A stretch of DNA of 64,000 nt from contig JAKSZT010054324.1 of NCBI GenBank assembly GCA_026826555.1, positions 6,547,063 through 6,611,062 of the forward strand, written 5' to 3'. This DNA is from Tolypeutes matacus. Lineage: Eukaryota; Chordata; Mammalia; Cingulata; Chlamyphoridae. A model generated the notes under the pieces. That model was given only the letters and a program-made list of their open reading frames with translations, was not told where the DNA came from and made no database searches. Below are positions 1 through 12,399 of the stretch, piece after piece. A program made the position numbers and the translations under genes. Each line of letters begins with the position of its first letter. Position 1 is the stretch's first letter.

Positions 1-299
1 CTCAAAGTGAAACAAATAAAGAGATTTGGTGGTCAAAATTGTAAACAAGTGACCAAACTTACCATCTCCAATAGTGAGACAATCTGATATTTTCACCTAC
101 TGATATGATGCTTTCAGTGTACACAGCATGACTTATATAGTATTCTTACCTAAGAAAATCTAACCAGAAAAAAAAAACAGTGTAGAACAGTCTATAAATC
201 AACTAGTCTAGACTCCTTCAAAAATAACTATCATAGAAACAAAGAGGCAGGAGGAACCTTTTTGATTAAAAGAAGCTAGAGAGACAGTACCACTTAAAG

Positions 300-572
300 C
301 AATATGTTAACCTTAATTGGATACTGGATGAGAAAAAAATGCATCTATAAAGAGATGCATGCTAAACTATCAAAGAAAGAAATTCTGTGATGACTGCAAC
401 TTATAAAATATCCAAATTATACAAAGATTAAAAAAATAGAGAAATAAAGAAATTAAAAGGGTCAAATGTTAGCAAATGGTGATTCTAGATGAAGAATATA
501 GAGGTGTTCATTAAACTTTTTTTTTTTTTTCCTCTTCTATAGGTTTGGAAATTTATAAAATAAAAAGTTAGT
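300..572 (+). mobile_element. old L1 3' UTR fragment
   Basis: The segment ATGTTAGCAAATGGTGATTC, then a T-rich tract, then AAATTTATAAAATAAAAAGT, resembles the end of L1M 3' UTRs. No coding part or duplication remains. Confidence 0.4.
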
Positions 573-754
573 GAAATAAATTTCTTGGAATTTGGTTGAT
601 ATATCACTACAAATTTATTGATAACCTACTAATATAAAGTAATATATATCATCCAAAGGACATATAGTCTAACAACTTTCATAAGAATTCAAGCAGTTCT
701 ACACTGAATACTTTATTCAGCTTCTAGAGTCCAATTGGAACTATCTACATTAAG

Positions 755-964
755 AGTTAGGAGAGGGAAGCAGCTGTGGCTCAATCAGTAGGGCTCCCGT
801 TTACCATATGGGAGGCCCCGGGTTCGGTTTCCGGGGCCTCCTGGTGAAGGCAAGCCCACCCGAACGGCGTGGTTAGCTGACCCAGCGAGCACAAGCAGCA
901 AGGGGGGGGATAAATGAATAAATAAATAAAATCTTTAAAAAAAAAAAAAAAAAAAGTTAGGAGA
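755..964 (+). mobile_element. DAS-type tRNA-derived SINE with target-site duplication
   Basis: The body at 765-954 has a tRNA-like head with A-box-like (TGGCTCAATCAGTAGGG) and B-box-like (GGTTCGGTTTCC) promoter segments. A non-tRNA part follows (AAGGCAAGCCCACCCGAACG), then a TAAA-rich and poly(A) tail. The 10-base repeat AGTTAGGAGA flanks it at 755-764 and 955-964. The perfect duplication suggests a fairly recent insertion. This SINE family is typical of armadillos. Confidence 0.9.
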
Positions 965-2232
965 AAAATAAATGTTTGGAAATTCCAAGATTCATTCACT
1001 TAAAATTTGAAAAGAAATTCTGGGCATATATTAATGATTTTGAAATTCACAAAGAAACACATTTACTAATTGTACAGACCAAACTCCAATGTTCAGGTGA
1101 CATTTTTGGCTTTCTTACTACAAAAACACATCAGTCTGGAACAAAACTGTCTTCTAGATTTACAGATTTCCTCTGAACTCAAGGTGAAGAGTTAACTGCG
1201 TTTGGTTTCAAAATTCATTCTTGGGGTCAGAGATTTTGACTGAGTTCTATTTTGGATTATGATACATTTAAGATATTTTGTTAGTGATTTTAACTCTGAG
1301 TATTAGTTGGAATTAGGCAACTCAATAATTTTAGTATTGAAGATGTGGCATTATAAAGCAAGTGAAAAGAATTTTAAAAACATCAAGGTTAGTAGTGCCT
1401 CCATTTTAGGATTATGCCAATCCTCTATGTCAATCCCCTAACCTCAACAACCTTGAGTTTCTCAACATGCCAATGGCCAGACCCTATTTGGCTTTCATTT
1501 TTAACATGTTGAGCTGTCACACTGGTTTATTCCTTTAACTTTAGCATTTCTGATGACAAATCTCTCCACATAAGTCCAACACAACAGTCTCAAGGTAACT
1601 CCCTCAGCATTCATATCCTATCTCTATTTCCTCACCAATTCTACACCCCTTTCTTTCTTACTGTAATGCAATTTTGCATCTATTGCCTTTACTCTTAAAT
1701 TTTCTTGAATTTAAAAATAACCTTCAACTTGCAAAATCTAATGGACATTAAATTTTTTTTTTTGCTTTAATGCACTTTCTTATTTCACTTTGATCACACC
1801 CTTCCTATTGAGACTATCTACTCCGTTAGCATTTATGGCAACATACACTTCTGTCTTTGATGAAGAGTTTAAAGATGCTACCACAATTAACCAGTAGTGA
1901 AGTGTGAGTCAAAGGACCCATGCTGCAAGGCTAGATACCATCTTATAGGACAAGATAAAGAAAGTAAAGGACTGCATTTTTCTCTTATCCTTAAATTTTA
2001 AACTTATGTAGCATAATTGTATTTACAACTAATCAACACTATTACATCTGAGAGGGTGAGAACGTCTGTCTGAGTTGGATCCTAGCAGAACTAGAGGAAG
2101 AATAGACATTACTTGGAAATCATGGAATCATAAAAGTTATCCAATCTTAACTTTGTATGTAGTGTCTGGATGTGACAAGTAAATATATCCTTTTGGGAAG
2201 AGAGTGAATTCTGAATGTGTCTGTTTTGGTCA
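965..2232. other. intergenic, no recognised feature
   Basis: AT-rich DNA with only short chance reading frames. No repeat family or gene was recognised by eye. Confidence 0.4.
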
Positions 2233-2664
2233 TGTATTAGTTTCCAGGGAAACAGAATCAACAGGAGATATCTGTCAATAATATGAGTCTCTCAGGTGAC
2301 CATGGGGATGCACAAGTTCAGGTTCCTCAGGCAGGCTGCAAACTGGGCGCTCCGATGAAAGTTCAATGAAGGTCCTTGATGAGCTTCTGGGAGCAGTTGG
2401 CTGTCCAAAGACAAGCTGGAAAATTCTCTCTGAATGCTGAAATCACTTCCCCTTTTAAGGTATTCAACTGATTGGATAAAAGCATCACCCATTGCTGACA
2501 GCAATCTCCCTGATGATGCAGATGTAATCAGCCATCCACCTAATAAACTCACTGGTGACCAAAGTCCATAAATGTTCTTGTATTACAATTAGCCCAGTGC
2601 TTGCTGGACCAAACACCTGGACACAATTACCTGGCCGAGTTGACACATTAGCCTAACCATCACA
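2233..2664 (-). mobile_element. MLT2-like ERVL solo LTR
   Basis: On the minus strand it begins TGTGATGGTTAGG, runs into a TGTCAACT-like segment and ends CTAATACA, the TG...CA layout of MLT2 LTRs. GTCA flanks both ends (2229-2232 and 2665-2668). It is clearly homologous, in inverted orientation, to 43134-43580 and to the fragment at 6880-7105. Reading frames inside it are not genes. Confidence 0.7.
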
Positions 2665-2789
2665 GTCATGATGGACAGGAACATCTTTGGAACTGAGGAC
2701 TTTGTATATTTGTTATAGGTAAAGGATGGAATGTGTAAATTAATACAATCATATTGAAAGCCAGCTTTCTTCACCAGGTTAAAAAAGCC

Positions 2790-3288
2790 AGTTGAACATC
2801 AGGTACTTAAATCAGAGAAATATACATTTTTCTGACCCAGCAATTCTGCTCCTCCAAAGACACCCAACAAAAATGTATGCACATGGACTCCAAGAGACAT
2901 ATACAAAAATGTTTATAGCAGTATTAGTTGTAATTGTTCCAAAACAGAAACAACCTAAGATCCATCGATATTACAATAGGTAAATTGTAGAATATGTATA
3001 CAATGGAATAGTACACCATAATGAAAATGAATGAATTACAGTGACTCAAAAAACATATATGAATATCAAATATATGGTTGTTAGAAAGAAACCAGAACTA
3101 AGAGAATACATTCTTATGATTCCATTTATACATTGTTTAAAACCAGACAAAACTAAACTAAACTCAGTGTTTACAGAGATATGCTTTAGTGTTAAACTGT
3201 GATGCAAGCAACTTTTTGACATAAAAGTCAGAATGGTGTTCCCTTATGGGTTGAATAGATAGAGATTGGGAAGGGCATAGTGGGGACT
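2790..3288 (+). mobile_element. old L1 ORF2 end and 3' UTR fragment
   Basis: The text carries the typical L1 ORF2 C-terminal signals in DNA form: CAGCAATTCTGCTCCT, then TATAGCAGTATTAGTTGTAA, CAGAAACAACCTAAGA and ACAATGGAATAGTACACC. The frame is broken. Its 3' part meets a poly(T) tract at 3289. Confidence 0.65.
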
Positions 3289-3520
3289 TTTTTTTTTTTT
3301 TTAAGATGCTTAGATTACATAAATGTTAAACAAAAATTACGATTCCCATGTTCCCCACCTCCCACACCTCCCATAACATCCCATATAAACATCTTTCATT
3401 AGCGTAGCACATCACCTGCAATGGATACACACATGCTGGGGCTTTGCCATTGAGCATGGACCATAGTTCACATTGTAGACCACACTCTCTCCCACACAGT
3501 TCTGCATCTTAAATGCTGAT
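3289..3520 (-). mobile_element. retroelement 3' end with poly(A), minus strand
   Basis: A 14-base T tract (3289-3302) followed by AAGATGCTTAGATTACATAA reads on the minus strand as a 3' UTR ending in poly(A). It looks like a 5'-truncated L1 insertion next to an older L1. I could not find a clean target-site duplication, and the 5' boundary is approximate. Confidence 0.45.
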
Positions 3521-6500
3521 GTAAAATGGCCTATATCTGTCGTTGTAATGTCATTCAGGATAATTCCCAAGTCCCAAAAAAGCCCCTTATTGCTTTACTT
3601 AGAGGTCATTTGGCTGTTCATTTAGTGATAATTTGCAACTTGTACTTTTGGGGTACTTTTTCTATAAATGTTGGATATTTCACAAGCCAAAATTGTTTTA
3701 AAAAATGGTTCCATTTTCTCTTTTCTCTTATGGCATACATGAAGATTGATTAAATGGAGTTGAATAAACACAGGGTTTTATTCTTGGTGCTTAATGGAAA
3801 TGCCTGAAGAACTATTTTTGAATCAGAAAAGCCAATGGAATATAATCTTTGGTGAGGCTTAGACTCTGCCGAAATATTGATATTTCATTGTGTAATACCA
3901 GAAGTAATTATTTCAAATTGCATTTGTTCGCTCAGTGTGATTCCTCTAAAAGACAAAAAAAAAAAAAAAACACCTAAATTATGGTTTCTATATAAGTAAG
4001 TCTATGCTATTTCTGTCTGGTTTATAGATTTAAGGCATACAATTATCAAAAAAGAGGTATTGTTGGACAATATGCTGTATCAAATAAGGGAGAAAAGAAG
4101 TAATTTGTTTCATAAAAATACATATACATATTGCCTTAAATGGAACACCAAAATGATGGTGATTATTTTGCATTGACTGGGCTTAGAATCCATTTTTCAT
4201 AGACAGTGAAGCAAAAATGTCCTAAATTACCTGGCTGATATACTTACATTACTATTTTTATTTATTTATTATAAAAAGGTAGAAATGTGCCCACATGTGT
4301 TCTTTTAAATACAGCAATATAGATATATTTAGGAATATTGATATCATATTTTTATTTAACAGTTATTTGCTGAGTCAAAGGGGAGTAACAAAGATTTTTC
4401 AAACAATTTTCAAATATATTAACCATAAAAACATTTTCCTTAATCTTAAATTAGTTCTAGATTTCTAAAACTATTTAGCCATATTTTAAAGTATGTGATA
4501 GGTTTGCAAGAAGTGGGTTTTTTAAAATCAAAATATAAGAAATCTCACAAATAAATGCAAACTTGGGAGAAGAATAGTTTGTCAATGAAAAATGTGACTT
4601 CCTGATAGTTTAAAGGCCTATAGGCTTATTATTTAAATTAATCTAACATGAGCCTAGCAAGACTATAATAAACAGACTAAAATGAATTGATTGTACATAT
4701 GGAGGGGGTTAGAATGGCACAATATTGTCCCCTTAGAATGAACATGCCTCTAACAATATTATACTTTCAGGTTGCTTTTTACCTAGGCTATATGTGGCAA
4801 ACACTTGCATAAAACATGAATTACTGGTGTTTCAGTTAATATTTGTTGTAGGTATTAGTATACCACATAAAGGAGTATGTTCCCTATCATCATAGGATTT
4901 GATTATAGATTGTTATTTTAATATTTAAGAAAAATACACACACACACACATCCAAGAAATGTGTTTTATTTTGAGCTAGTAAATACAATTATTAAACAAT
5001 TAACCAGCAGGAATTTATGGATGGTAAATTATCTTTATTTAAATAAACACATCACTTGGATAACTGCATATATATATATACTTTTTTTTTACTAGCTACT
5101 TCAGTGTATCCTGTGGTATATTACAATCTACTGCACTAAATCATAAGCTAGAGATGATAAAAAAAAGTTTACCTGATTAAAGTAACTAGAAGCAGGTCAA
5201 TAAAAATTAAATTTTTCTTATTAAGTTAGGAAGAAAACCACCACCAAAGGATGGATATTTTCTTGACTAAAATTATTATTCTTAGTAATGAGCAGTGCTC
5301 AGTGAAAATGAGGATTTAATATGTAACCAATTAGTAAAAAAATTAAGTCAATTACCAAACACAATATTCCATGTTAAACATAATTAAATTCTGGTGTATT
5401 TTTAATAAATCCAATATAGAAAAAGTGAATTAAAGGAAAAGGTCAATTTAACCTATTAATCAAAATAGTGTTTATCATTTTATATAGATGTATTATAAGA
5501 ATAATGTTATACATGGTAATTATTTCTGTATTATTTCAAGAGCTAATTTAGTATTTGGAGTTCTAGTCATATTTTATGCAGCAGAAAATGATCAGATGTT
5601 GTAATTAACGTGTAGTTGACACACGACTAAGTATTACATGTAGTTTATTAAAGACTGGAGTACCATGAACACTAAATCATAATTGTTTAGTTGGGTTAGT
5701 GAAAAATGTAATAGAGTTTTTGAAAACATGCTAAGAGCTGAAGATTATGCTTTTGAAAAAATGTATCTGAATACAGCCCCATTCATACATGTAAATAATG
5801 TGAATATGTATACAAATTCACATAAATTAGATAGCCTATGATAGTTGGCATGAAAAAACTCTGATCTGAGTCATTGGCTGTAAATCCTGACATTTAGAAA
5901 CAACTGGAGAGTTAAACAATGTAGACCTCATGACGCGATTTTTGCTTTTGATGGTCTCTAGGGGAGCCTGGTATATGGGCATTTTTTTAGAAGTCCCCAT
6001 CTAATTTCCTAATTCTCAGGATAGAGACTATGGGTGACTCATCCTAAGTCAGCTACTCATTTCTGGTGCAATCATTTGGTGCCTGGGGCAGGCTCACTCG
6101 TTCTGCTGCCCACTAAGCAGGGGTTGTGGAAGAAAGGGTATGAGCATGTCTACTATGCTCACCTGAAAAGCAATCATTTTACCATGTGGGAGAAAATCAA
6201 ACATATAAAAGACAGCATAAAGAAAAACATAAACTTGAATGGAAAGAGCACAATTAAAATAGAATAACATAACTTTATACCATTCCTGCTTTTAAAGTAA
6301 CTAGACAGGTGGCCTCAAACCAGTAGCTACATGAAGCTTAGCTATTTAATGTAGAAAATGGGGCACAAGTGATTGCTAACGTGATTTACACCTGGATAAT
6401 CCCGTTGTTTCTATATTCCTAGGACAGAGAAAGATGAAAATGTTACCAAGCTGATGGTTTTGACAAGGAGGAAGCTGAAGCTCTGTGGCATGGGAATAAA

Positions 6501-6879
6501 AGCGCAAGAAAAAGTGATGCCCTTCATCTTGCTTTTCTACGACTTAACAACTGCAGCACGTTGGGAATGAAGAGCAATATTTTTTGATGGAGAGGCTTTG
6601 GTTTGGGGCACATTCACAGTTCACTTTATGGCCCAATGATCTAAATCTTCCCTGGCAGCCTTAATGTTGTATGTCTGCTGGTCAATTTTAATTTAATTCT
6701 TAGTAATGAGTTGGCTTTCAGCAGATTTGAACCTCTTTAGATATTAGTTGCTTTTACAGCTATATCAAAGACAATAATTTGGTTCTCTGTGAGACCAAAC
6801 TAATAGGTAAAAATGGCTGGTTTCAGTAAAATAAGGAAAAATATTCCATCCAAAATTACATTGATTTAATACACATCGG
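3521..6879. other. intergenic AT-rich DNA with short microsatellites
   Basis: No gene or clear transposon was recognised. Short simple repeats occur: (CA)n at about 4935-4950 and (TA)n at about 5067-5081. An A tract lies at about 3955-3970. The reading frames at 3526-3753 and 6034-6267 have no recognisable domain and look like chance. Confidence 0.4.
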
Positions 6880-7105
6880 GAATGTTCTCCTTTTAAGGCC
6901 TTCAACTAATTGGATGAGACTTCTTTCATTGTTGAAGGCAGTTTCCTTAGTTGATTGTAAATGTAATCAGTTACAGAGGGAATCAGTTTCCTGATTATTT
7001 AAATCTGTAAAATATCCTCACAGTAACAATCAGACCAGTACTTGCCTGATCAAACAATCAGACACCATAAACCAACCAAGTTAACACATGAAATTAACTA
7101 TCACA
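6880..7105 (-). mobile_element. MLT2-like LTR fragment
   Basis: CTCCTTTTAAGGCCTTCAAC, a CAACTAATTGGATGAGAC segment and the end AACTATCACA parallel the LTR at 2233-2664 in the same orientation, with more divergence. Only about half of the LTR is present. Confidence 0.6.
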
Positions 7106-7784
7106 CTGGACTTTTATTTTTATAATTTAAAGAAACAAAAAAGTAATTAAAGCTTCTCTCTGAATTTCATATTTTAATAATCAGATATATTTGCCAATTA
7201 TGTAAACACTTTGCCACAGAGGTAAAATACATATTTTGGTATTCAAATTTAATTAATATAGGGACTAAATTTTGTTGAGATAAATCTTACCAAAATAATT
7301 ATCAATTTACACTGTTGAAATTCTGAGATGTCTACATATGGCATACTATTAGGAAAATGACTTTTAAATGAAACCTGATTAAGTTTTCTTTCCAGATATT
7401 AATTAATTAATGGAGTACAATTAGGAGCAAACAACTTACTGAGTAATAGACTCATCTCTTAGTTCACAAAATTGAGGAAGAATATATGATAGAACATTCT
7501 TATCTCTGTTGCAGCAGAGCCCTCCAGGTCTATGTACAGTCTGAGGCTTATAGGGTAGGTATTATTTATCTAATAGTTGGTCAATAAGCTATTGCCTGAA
7601 CAGAGCAAGACAGGGTAAGCCAGAGGGGAGCAAAGTATGGCAGGCAAATGACTCATATGTGCTTTTTAAAACTAGTTAAGAAAACTTTCCCTATCCCCAG
7701 GTCATGAAGATATTATCCTACATTATCTTCTAGAAGATAGATCTACAATCTACCTAGATTTTTGGACATCGAGTCAGATTTCAC

Positions 7785-8285
7785 TATTTTCATATTGTTT
7801 TAGTATTGCTACCACAAGTACTACATAATGGGTTGGCGTAAATAATGGGAATTTAGTGACTCTTGGTTTTGAGGCTAGAAGTCAAAAATTGAAGCATCAG
7901 CAAGGTACCGCTTTATCTCCAAAGTCTCTAACATTCTGGTGCAGGCTGCTGGAGACCTTTGGGGTTCCTTTGGCTTGTATGCTTGCCTTTCCTCACACAG
8001 CCATATCCTCTCCTTTCTCATCTGGGTTCCATTGAGAACCACCTGGGTTCCATTGAGCTTTTGGTTCATTCCCGCCTTTTTCTCACCCCTGGCTTCCAGT
8101 TTCTTTCTCTTTATAAAGCCTGCAGTAATCTGGACTAAAACCTAACCTGGTTCAGTTGGGCCACACCTTAACTAAAAATAATATCTTCAAGAGATCCTAT
8201 TTACAATCCATACCCGCTGTGATGAGGATTAAGATTAAGAACATATCTAAATTGAGAGCCATAATTCAATCTACTATGCATACAG
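7785..8285 (-). mobile_element. MaLR-type (MLT1-like) LTR
   Basis: Minus-strand LTR recognised from ACTACATAATGGGTTGGCGT near one end, a CTTATAAA-like promoter zone read in reverse, and CAGTTGGGCCACACCTTAAC near the other. The overlapping frames at 7875-8145 on both strands lie inside it and are not genes. Confidence 0.55.
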
Positions 8286-8389
8286 AAATGCTATTGTCCC
8301 ACAGTTGCATTTAATGAACACAATTCATTAAGAAGATCAAGTCTTTTCCTATTGTTCTGCAGTGCCAACTTTGTAATAAATACCTATAA

Positions 8390-10950
8390 AAACATGAATC
8401 TGTTTCTAGACTTGTGATTGATTCTTTTGATCTATTTTCTGATTCTTGTGACAATAGCAGAGTGTCTTAATTATAATAATATTATACTAAATCATAATTT
8501 CTGGAAGAGCTTGTCCTACCTATCTATTCTTCCAGTGTTTTGGTTATTTCTACATAGATTTTATAATCAATTGCTACAAAAAAGAAAATCTGTTATGATT
8601 TGGATTGGGTTAATTAAGAACTTTTCAATTTTGAGTCTTCCAATTCATGAACATGTGTTTTTCTTACATTTATTTAGGCCTTCTTTATATTCTCTCTATG
8701 CTATTTTTATAGTTTCCCAACTCAAGAATCTTGCACATGGTTATTTTAAATTGTTCAAATACATTTGACATTATTTATGCTATTAAATAGTACCGTTTTT
8801 ATTTGATTTTCCAAATTTTCATTGTTGACAGATGAAAATACAAATGTTAAACTCATGTATTAATTCTAATATTTCATATTTAGATTCTTTTCAGTTTTTT
8901 AAGTACACAATATTATCTACATATAGTTACTATTTTATAATTTCTTTTCCAATCTCCATTTTTTATTTCTTTTTTTCACCTTAGTACATTGTCTAGAAGA
9001 CTTCTAAAACAACATTGTGTAGGACGGGAGATACTGAATTACTTAGATCTAAAGGGAAATCTTCTAATATTTCCTTATAAACCTGTAATATGTTGAAAGA
9101 CTGTGTAGTTACCTTTTATCAGACTAAGGAAATTTCCTTTTTTACTTAGTTTGCTAAGAGCCTTATTTTATTTTACTTTATCCTACTTTATATTAATGAA
9201 TGGGTGTTGAATTTAATCAAAAGCTTTCTCCCCCTGCATCCATTGATTAGGTCATATGGTTTTTCTGCTTTATTCTATTACTGTGGTAAATTCTAATTTA
9301 GTTTAGAATTCTTGTTTCAGTGTTTGATTAAGTTTGGCCTGTACTTAAAGACTATCAAGTTTTAATATGAAGGTTATTTTGATCTCATAAAACAAGTTGG
9401 GATGTGTTCCTTTAATTTTTAGTAAAATTCACCCATTTGAAATTGGAGGGTTTTGGGGGGGTGGTGATACAGATTTAATCACATTCAATTCCATTAGTAG
9501 TCTGGGGATTGATTCATCAATATTCTATTTTATATTAGTTTTAGAAGTTTTATTTTACTAAAAATTTTTCATTTCCTGAAACATTTTCTAATACATTGTC
9601 ATAATATGTTTATAATATCCTAGTATTACATTTTCAGAAGTCTCCAGATTTGTAATAATGTTCCTTTTAAAAAAATATTTAACATTGGTTATTTGTGTTC
9701 TCTCTTTTTTCTTAATCTTGTCAATGATTTCTCAATTCTATTAATATTTTAAAAATTTCTCTTATCCTCTCCATTGTGTGATTATTTCATTATTTTTTTA
9801 CCCTTTCCTTTATTATGTCTTTCTCTTAACTTTCTTTAGATAAAGTTTGCTCATCTTTTTCTTGAGAATATCTAGCTAATAGATTTTTCAGCCTTTATTA
9901 TTCTTGACATGCATTTAAGTTCATAAAGCACCCTCTAAGCATGACATTTCTTGTATCCCACACTTCTTGATTTGTGGTATTTTTGTCATCCTTCAGTATA
10001 TAATACCTTCTAATTCCCATGGAGATTTTTTCTTTGACATGGGTGATATAGCCTGGGGTTTGTAAGACCTTGAATTTTTGGTTTAATGATACCATCAGTA
10101 TTGAAAATTTCCAAACATTACTAGAGTAAATATACATTTTGCCCACTTTTTCTTCCTCTCCTTTCGAGACTCCAATCACATATGTGGGAGAATGTTACAT
10201 TGTATCCTCCATATAGTATATCTATTTTTGTCAATTTATTTTTTTTTAATCTTTTGACTTCTTTATGGATAATTCATTTATTATTATATCAGTTGTATCT
10301 ATAGGTTGATAAATGCAACCATTTCTAAATATTAACTGTATTTTTTCATTGTTTCTCATTTTTCACATCCTTTATTATAGTTTTGAGTTAGCTGCTAAAT
10401 TTTTCAGTCTTGTGTTTTATCTCCTTAAATACAGTATATTATTTTAGAGCCTGTGTCCAATATATACAATATCTTAAGTCCCTTTTTATATATTGCATCT
10501 CCAATTTTTAATTCAAGTTCTACTGTCTACTTATCTGCCTTGTCACTTTTTATTGTAACTAGATGCTGTATATGAAAAATTATTTGTATAAATAATTTGA
10601 GGCATATGATGATGTTATCTTTCTCCAGATAATACTAGAAGATCATCTTAATGGAATTAAAAGCACAGACATCTTTGGATGTAAAGTTTGACTCTGGCAG
10701 GGCTCGGCTACTATGATGGAAACCTAGTCCTGTGGTCTTTGAAATTCCAGCTCAAACACAGTGTTAGCTGGACTCCACCATTGGCAGGCCCTACTGTGTG
10801 GCTCTATACTCATGAGGCTGTCAAAAGTGCTTTTAATGCTCTCAGCATGGCGCTTACCAAAATCAGGATGCATTGCTAGGGCAAATTCTAGACTCACCTT
10901 CCTGCATGTCTGACATCTCCCTAATTTTAGCTTAGGAATTCTATATTGTT
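8390..10950 (-). mobile_element. old L1, minus strand, ORF2 to 5' region, decayed
   Basis: Read in reverse, this holds L1 ORF2 reverse-transcriptase DNA. Examples are TTTAATCAAAAGCTTTCTCC, the counterpart of the AFDKIQ-type region, and TCTTCCAATTCATGAACATG. Stops are frequent. The GC-richer end near 10680-10950 resembles an L1 5' region. Boundaries are approximate. The frames at 8418-8768 and 9898-10179 are chance readings within it. Confidence 0.6.
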
Positions 10951-11960
10951 AACTCCCCAGTGTCTGCAAACAGATAAACTTTATATTCTGTCAAGACTTT
11001 CTAGCTATCCTCAGTGGAATTCCCAGAAACAGAAGTCATTATAAACCATTTTAAGGCTTCTGAGTACCAGGCTGAAGAAACTGAAATTAATCCCCTAGGC
11101 AAAGAGGACCCATGTAATTTTTTGAGAAATTTATCTGGATGAGGTGTGTATAAAAATTGGTTTCAATAAAGGACCAGAAGCAGCAATTCTACTTTGCAAA
11201 CAACAGCAGTGGTCTAGATGGTAGGTGTAAAAGAAAGGCCTGCAGGCAACATTCCAAAACAGACACTGCATTTGTTCAGCTGTTTGGAAATGGATGGAGT
11301 GAAAGGACGAAAATTTTGATTTTTTTATGATTAGAAGACGACACAAGGATAGAGAACTGGGGTTGGTGCATTGACAGCATTTTTAATATATCATGATTAT
11401 TATATTGGTGTAAACTCTGTGTAGAGATTTCAGCAAGCATTTGGGAAAGAGAATCTGGTATTTGCAATAAAGTTCAGAGCTAATTTCTGAGACCTGAAAA
11501 TTATTACCTCTGAAGCAAGAGTTGAACTTATGGAAGTGGATAAGATGCTAGTTCTAGTCCCAGCTTTGCCAATGAACCATAGAACAGGCCATCACAATAA
11601 TGTAAGTCTGGCCATAAATCAATCCATATGAAAAGTGGACTAGATTATTTTAATTCCCATTGACTCACCTTAAAGCAGAATTTTACTGCTCCAAAATACA
11701 AATAATAGGCTTTCCTTGGCACACCTGAGAAAATAAAACTCAATATCCCAATTACACAGATGTTGGGCAATAGGAAACATCTTCCACTCTTCCACTTCAA
11801 CCCATACTAAAATTTCAGTGCAGAATTGTGAGACTATGCAGATTTGGCATCATGGATCATTCTGTGCTTTATGATGCCATTTCTTTCTATTTTTAGCTTT
11901 ATACACCTGTATCAAGAGCATATATCAGACGAGAGAGTGCCCGCTTCTCTAAAGGCTCCT
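10951..11960. other. intergenic, no recognised feature
   Basis: Moderate AT content and no repeat recognised with confidence. Overlapping minus-strand frames at 11131-11467 have no domain or codon pattern that supports a gene. Confidence 0.35.
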
Positions 11961-11974
11961 AGCTTGCTTTCATA

Positions 11975-12120
11975 GAATGGCAGGTACTATTGTAACAAAG
12001 CCACTCATATTTTTAAATGAGGCAACTGAGTCTCACAGTAGTTAAGTGGTTTGCTCAAATTGATAGCTTAATTGATGGAAACTTCAGCAACTTGAACTAG
12101 AAGTTGGGTACCTTCTGTAA
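11975..12120 (-). repeat. MIR fragment
   Basis: AAATGAGGCAACTGAGTCTC followed by AGTAGTTAAGTGGTTTGCTC is the MIR core read in reverse. It is diverged, with no flanking duplication. Confidence 0.5.
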
Positions 12121-12184
12121 AACTAACATAAGGGGGATGAGAGATTAGTAAAGACTAATTAAACAATTATAATCTGCTGGGGAC

Positions 12185-12370
12185 TTTGTGCATCTTATCT
12201 ACTTTCCCTTTAAAAAACAATAACATTAGGTAGGCATTATTAACTTTTTCATCTCTAGGTTAACAAAATAAAACTTAAAAAATTTACCAAAATAGATCAC
12301 GTAACATCCTTAAGTTTATAGGTTATGAAAAAGGAAAGAGAGTCAGTGTTGAAACCATGATCTGAGTGAT
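12185..12370 (-). repeat. MIR fragment
   Basis: A TTTGTGCATCTTATCTAC segment followed by TTAGGTAGGCATTATTAAC is consistent with a reversed MIR. It is highly diverged. Confidence 0.35.
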
Positions 12371-12399
12371 TAAAAAGTTCAAGCTTTTCTAATGATTTC

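Noticed and set aside
774..845. tRNA gene
   Set aside because: The tRNA-like head is part of a SINE with tail and target-site duplication; it lacks a proper acceptor stem and is not a functional tRNA.
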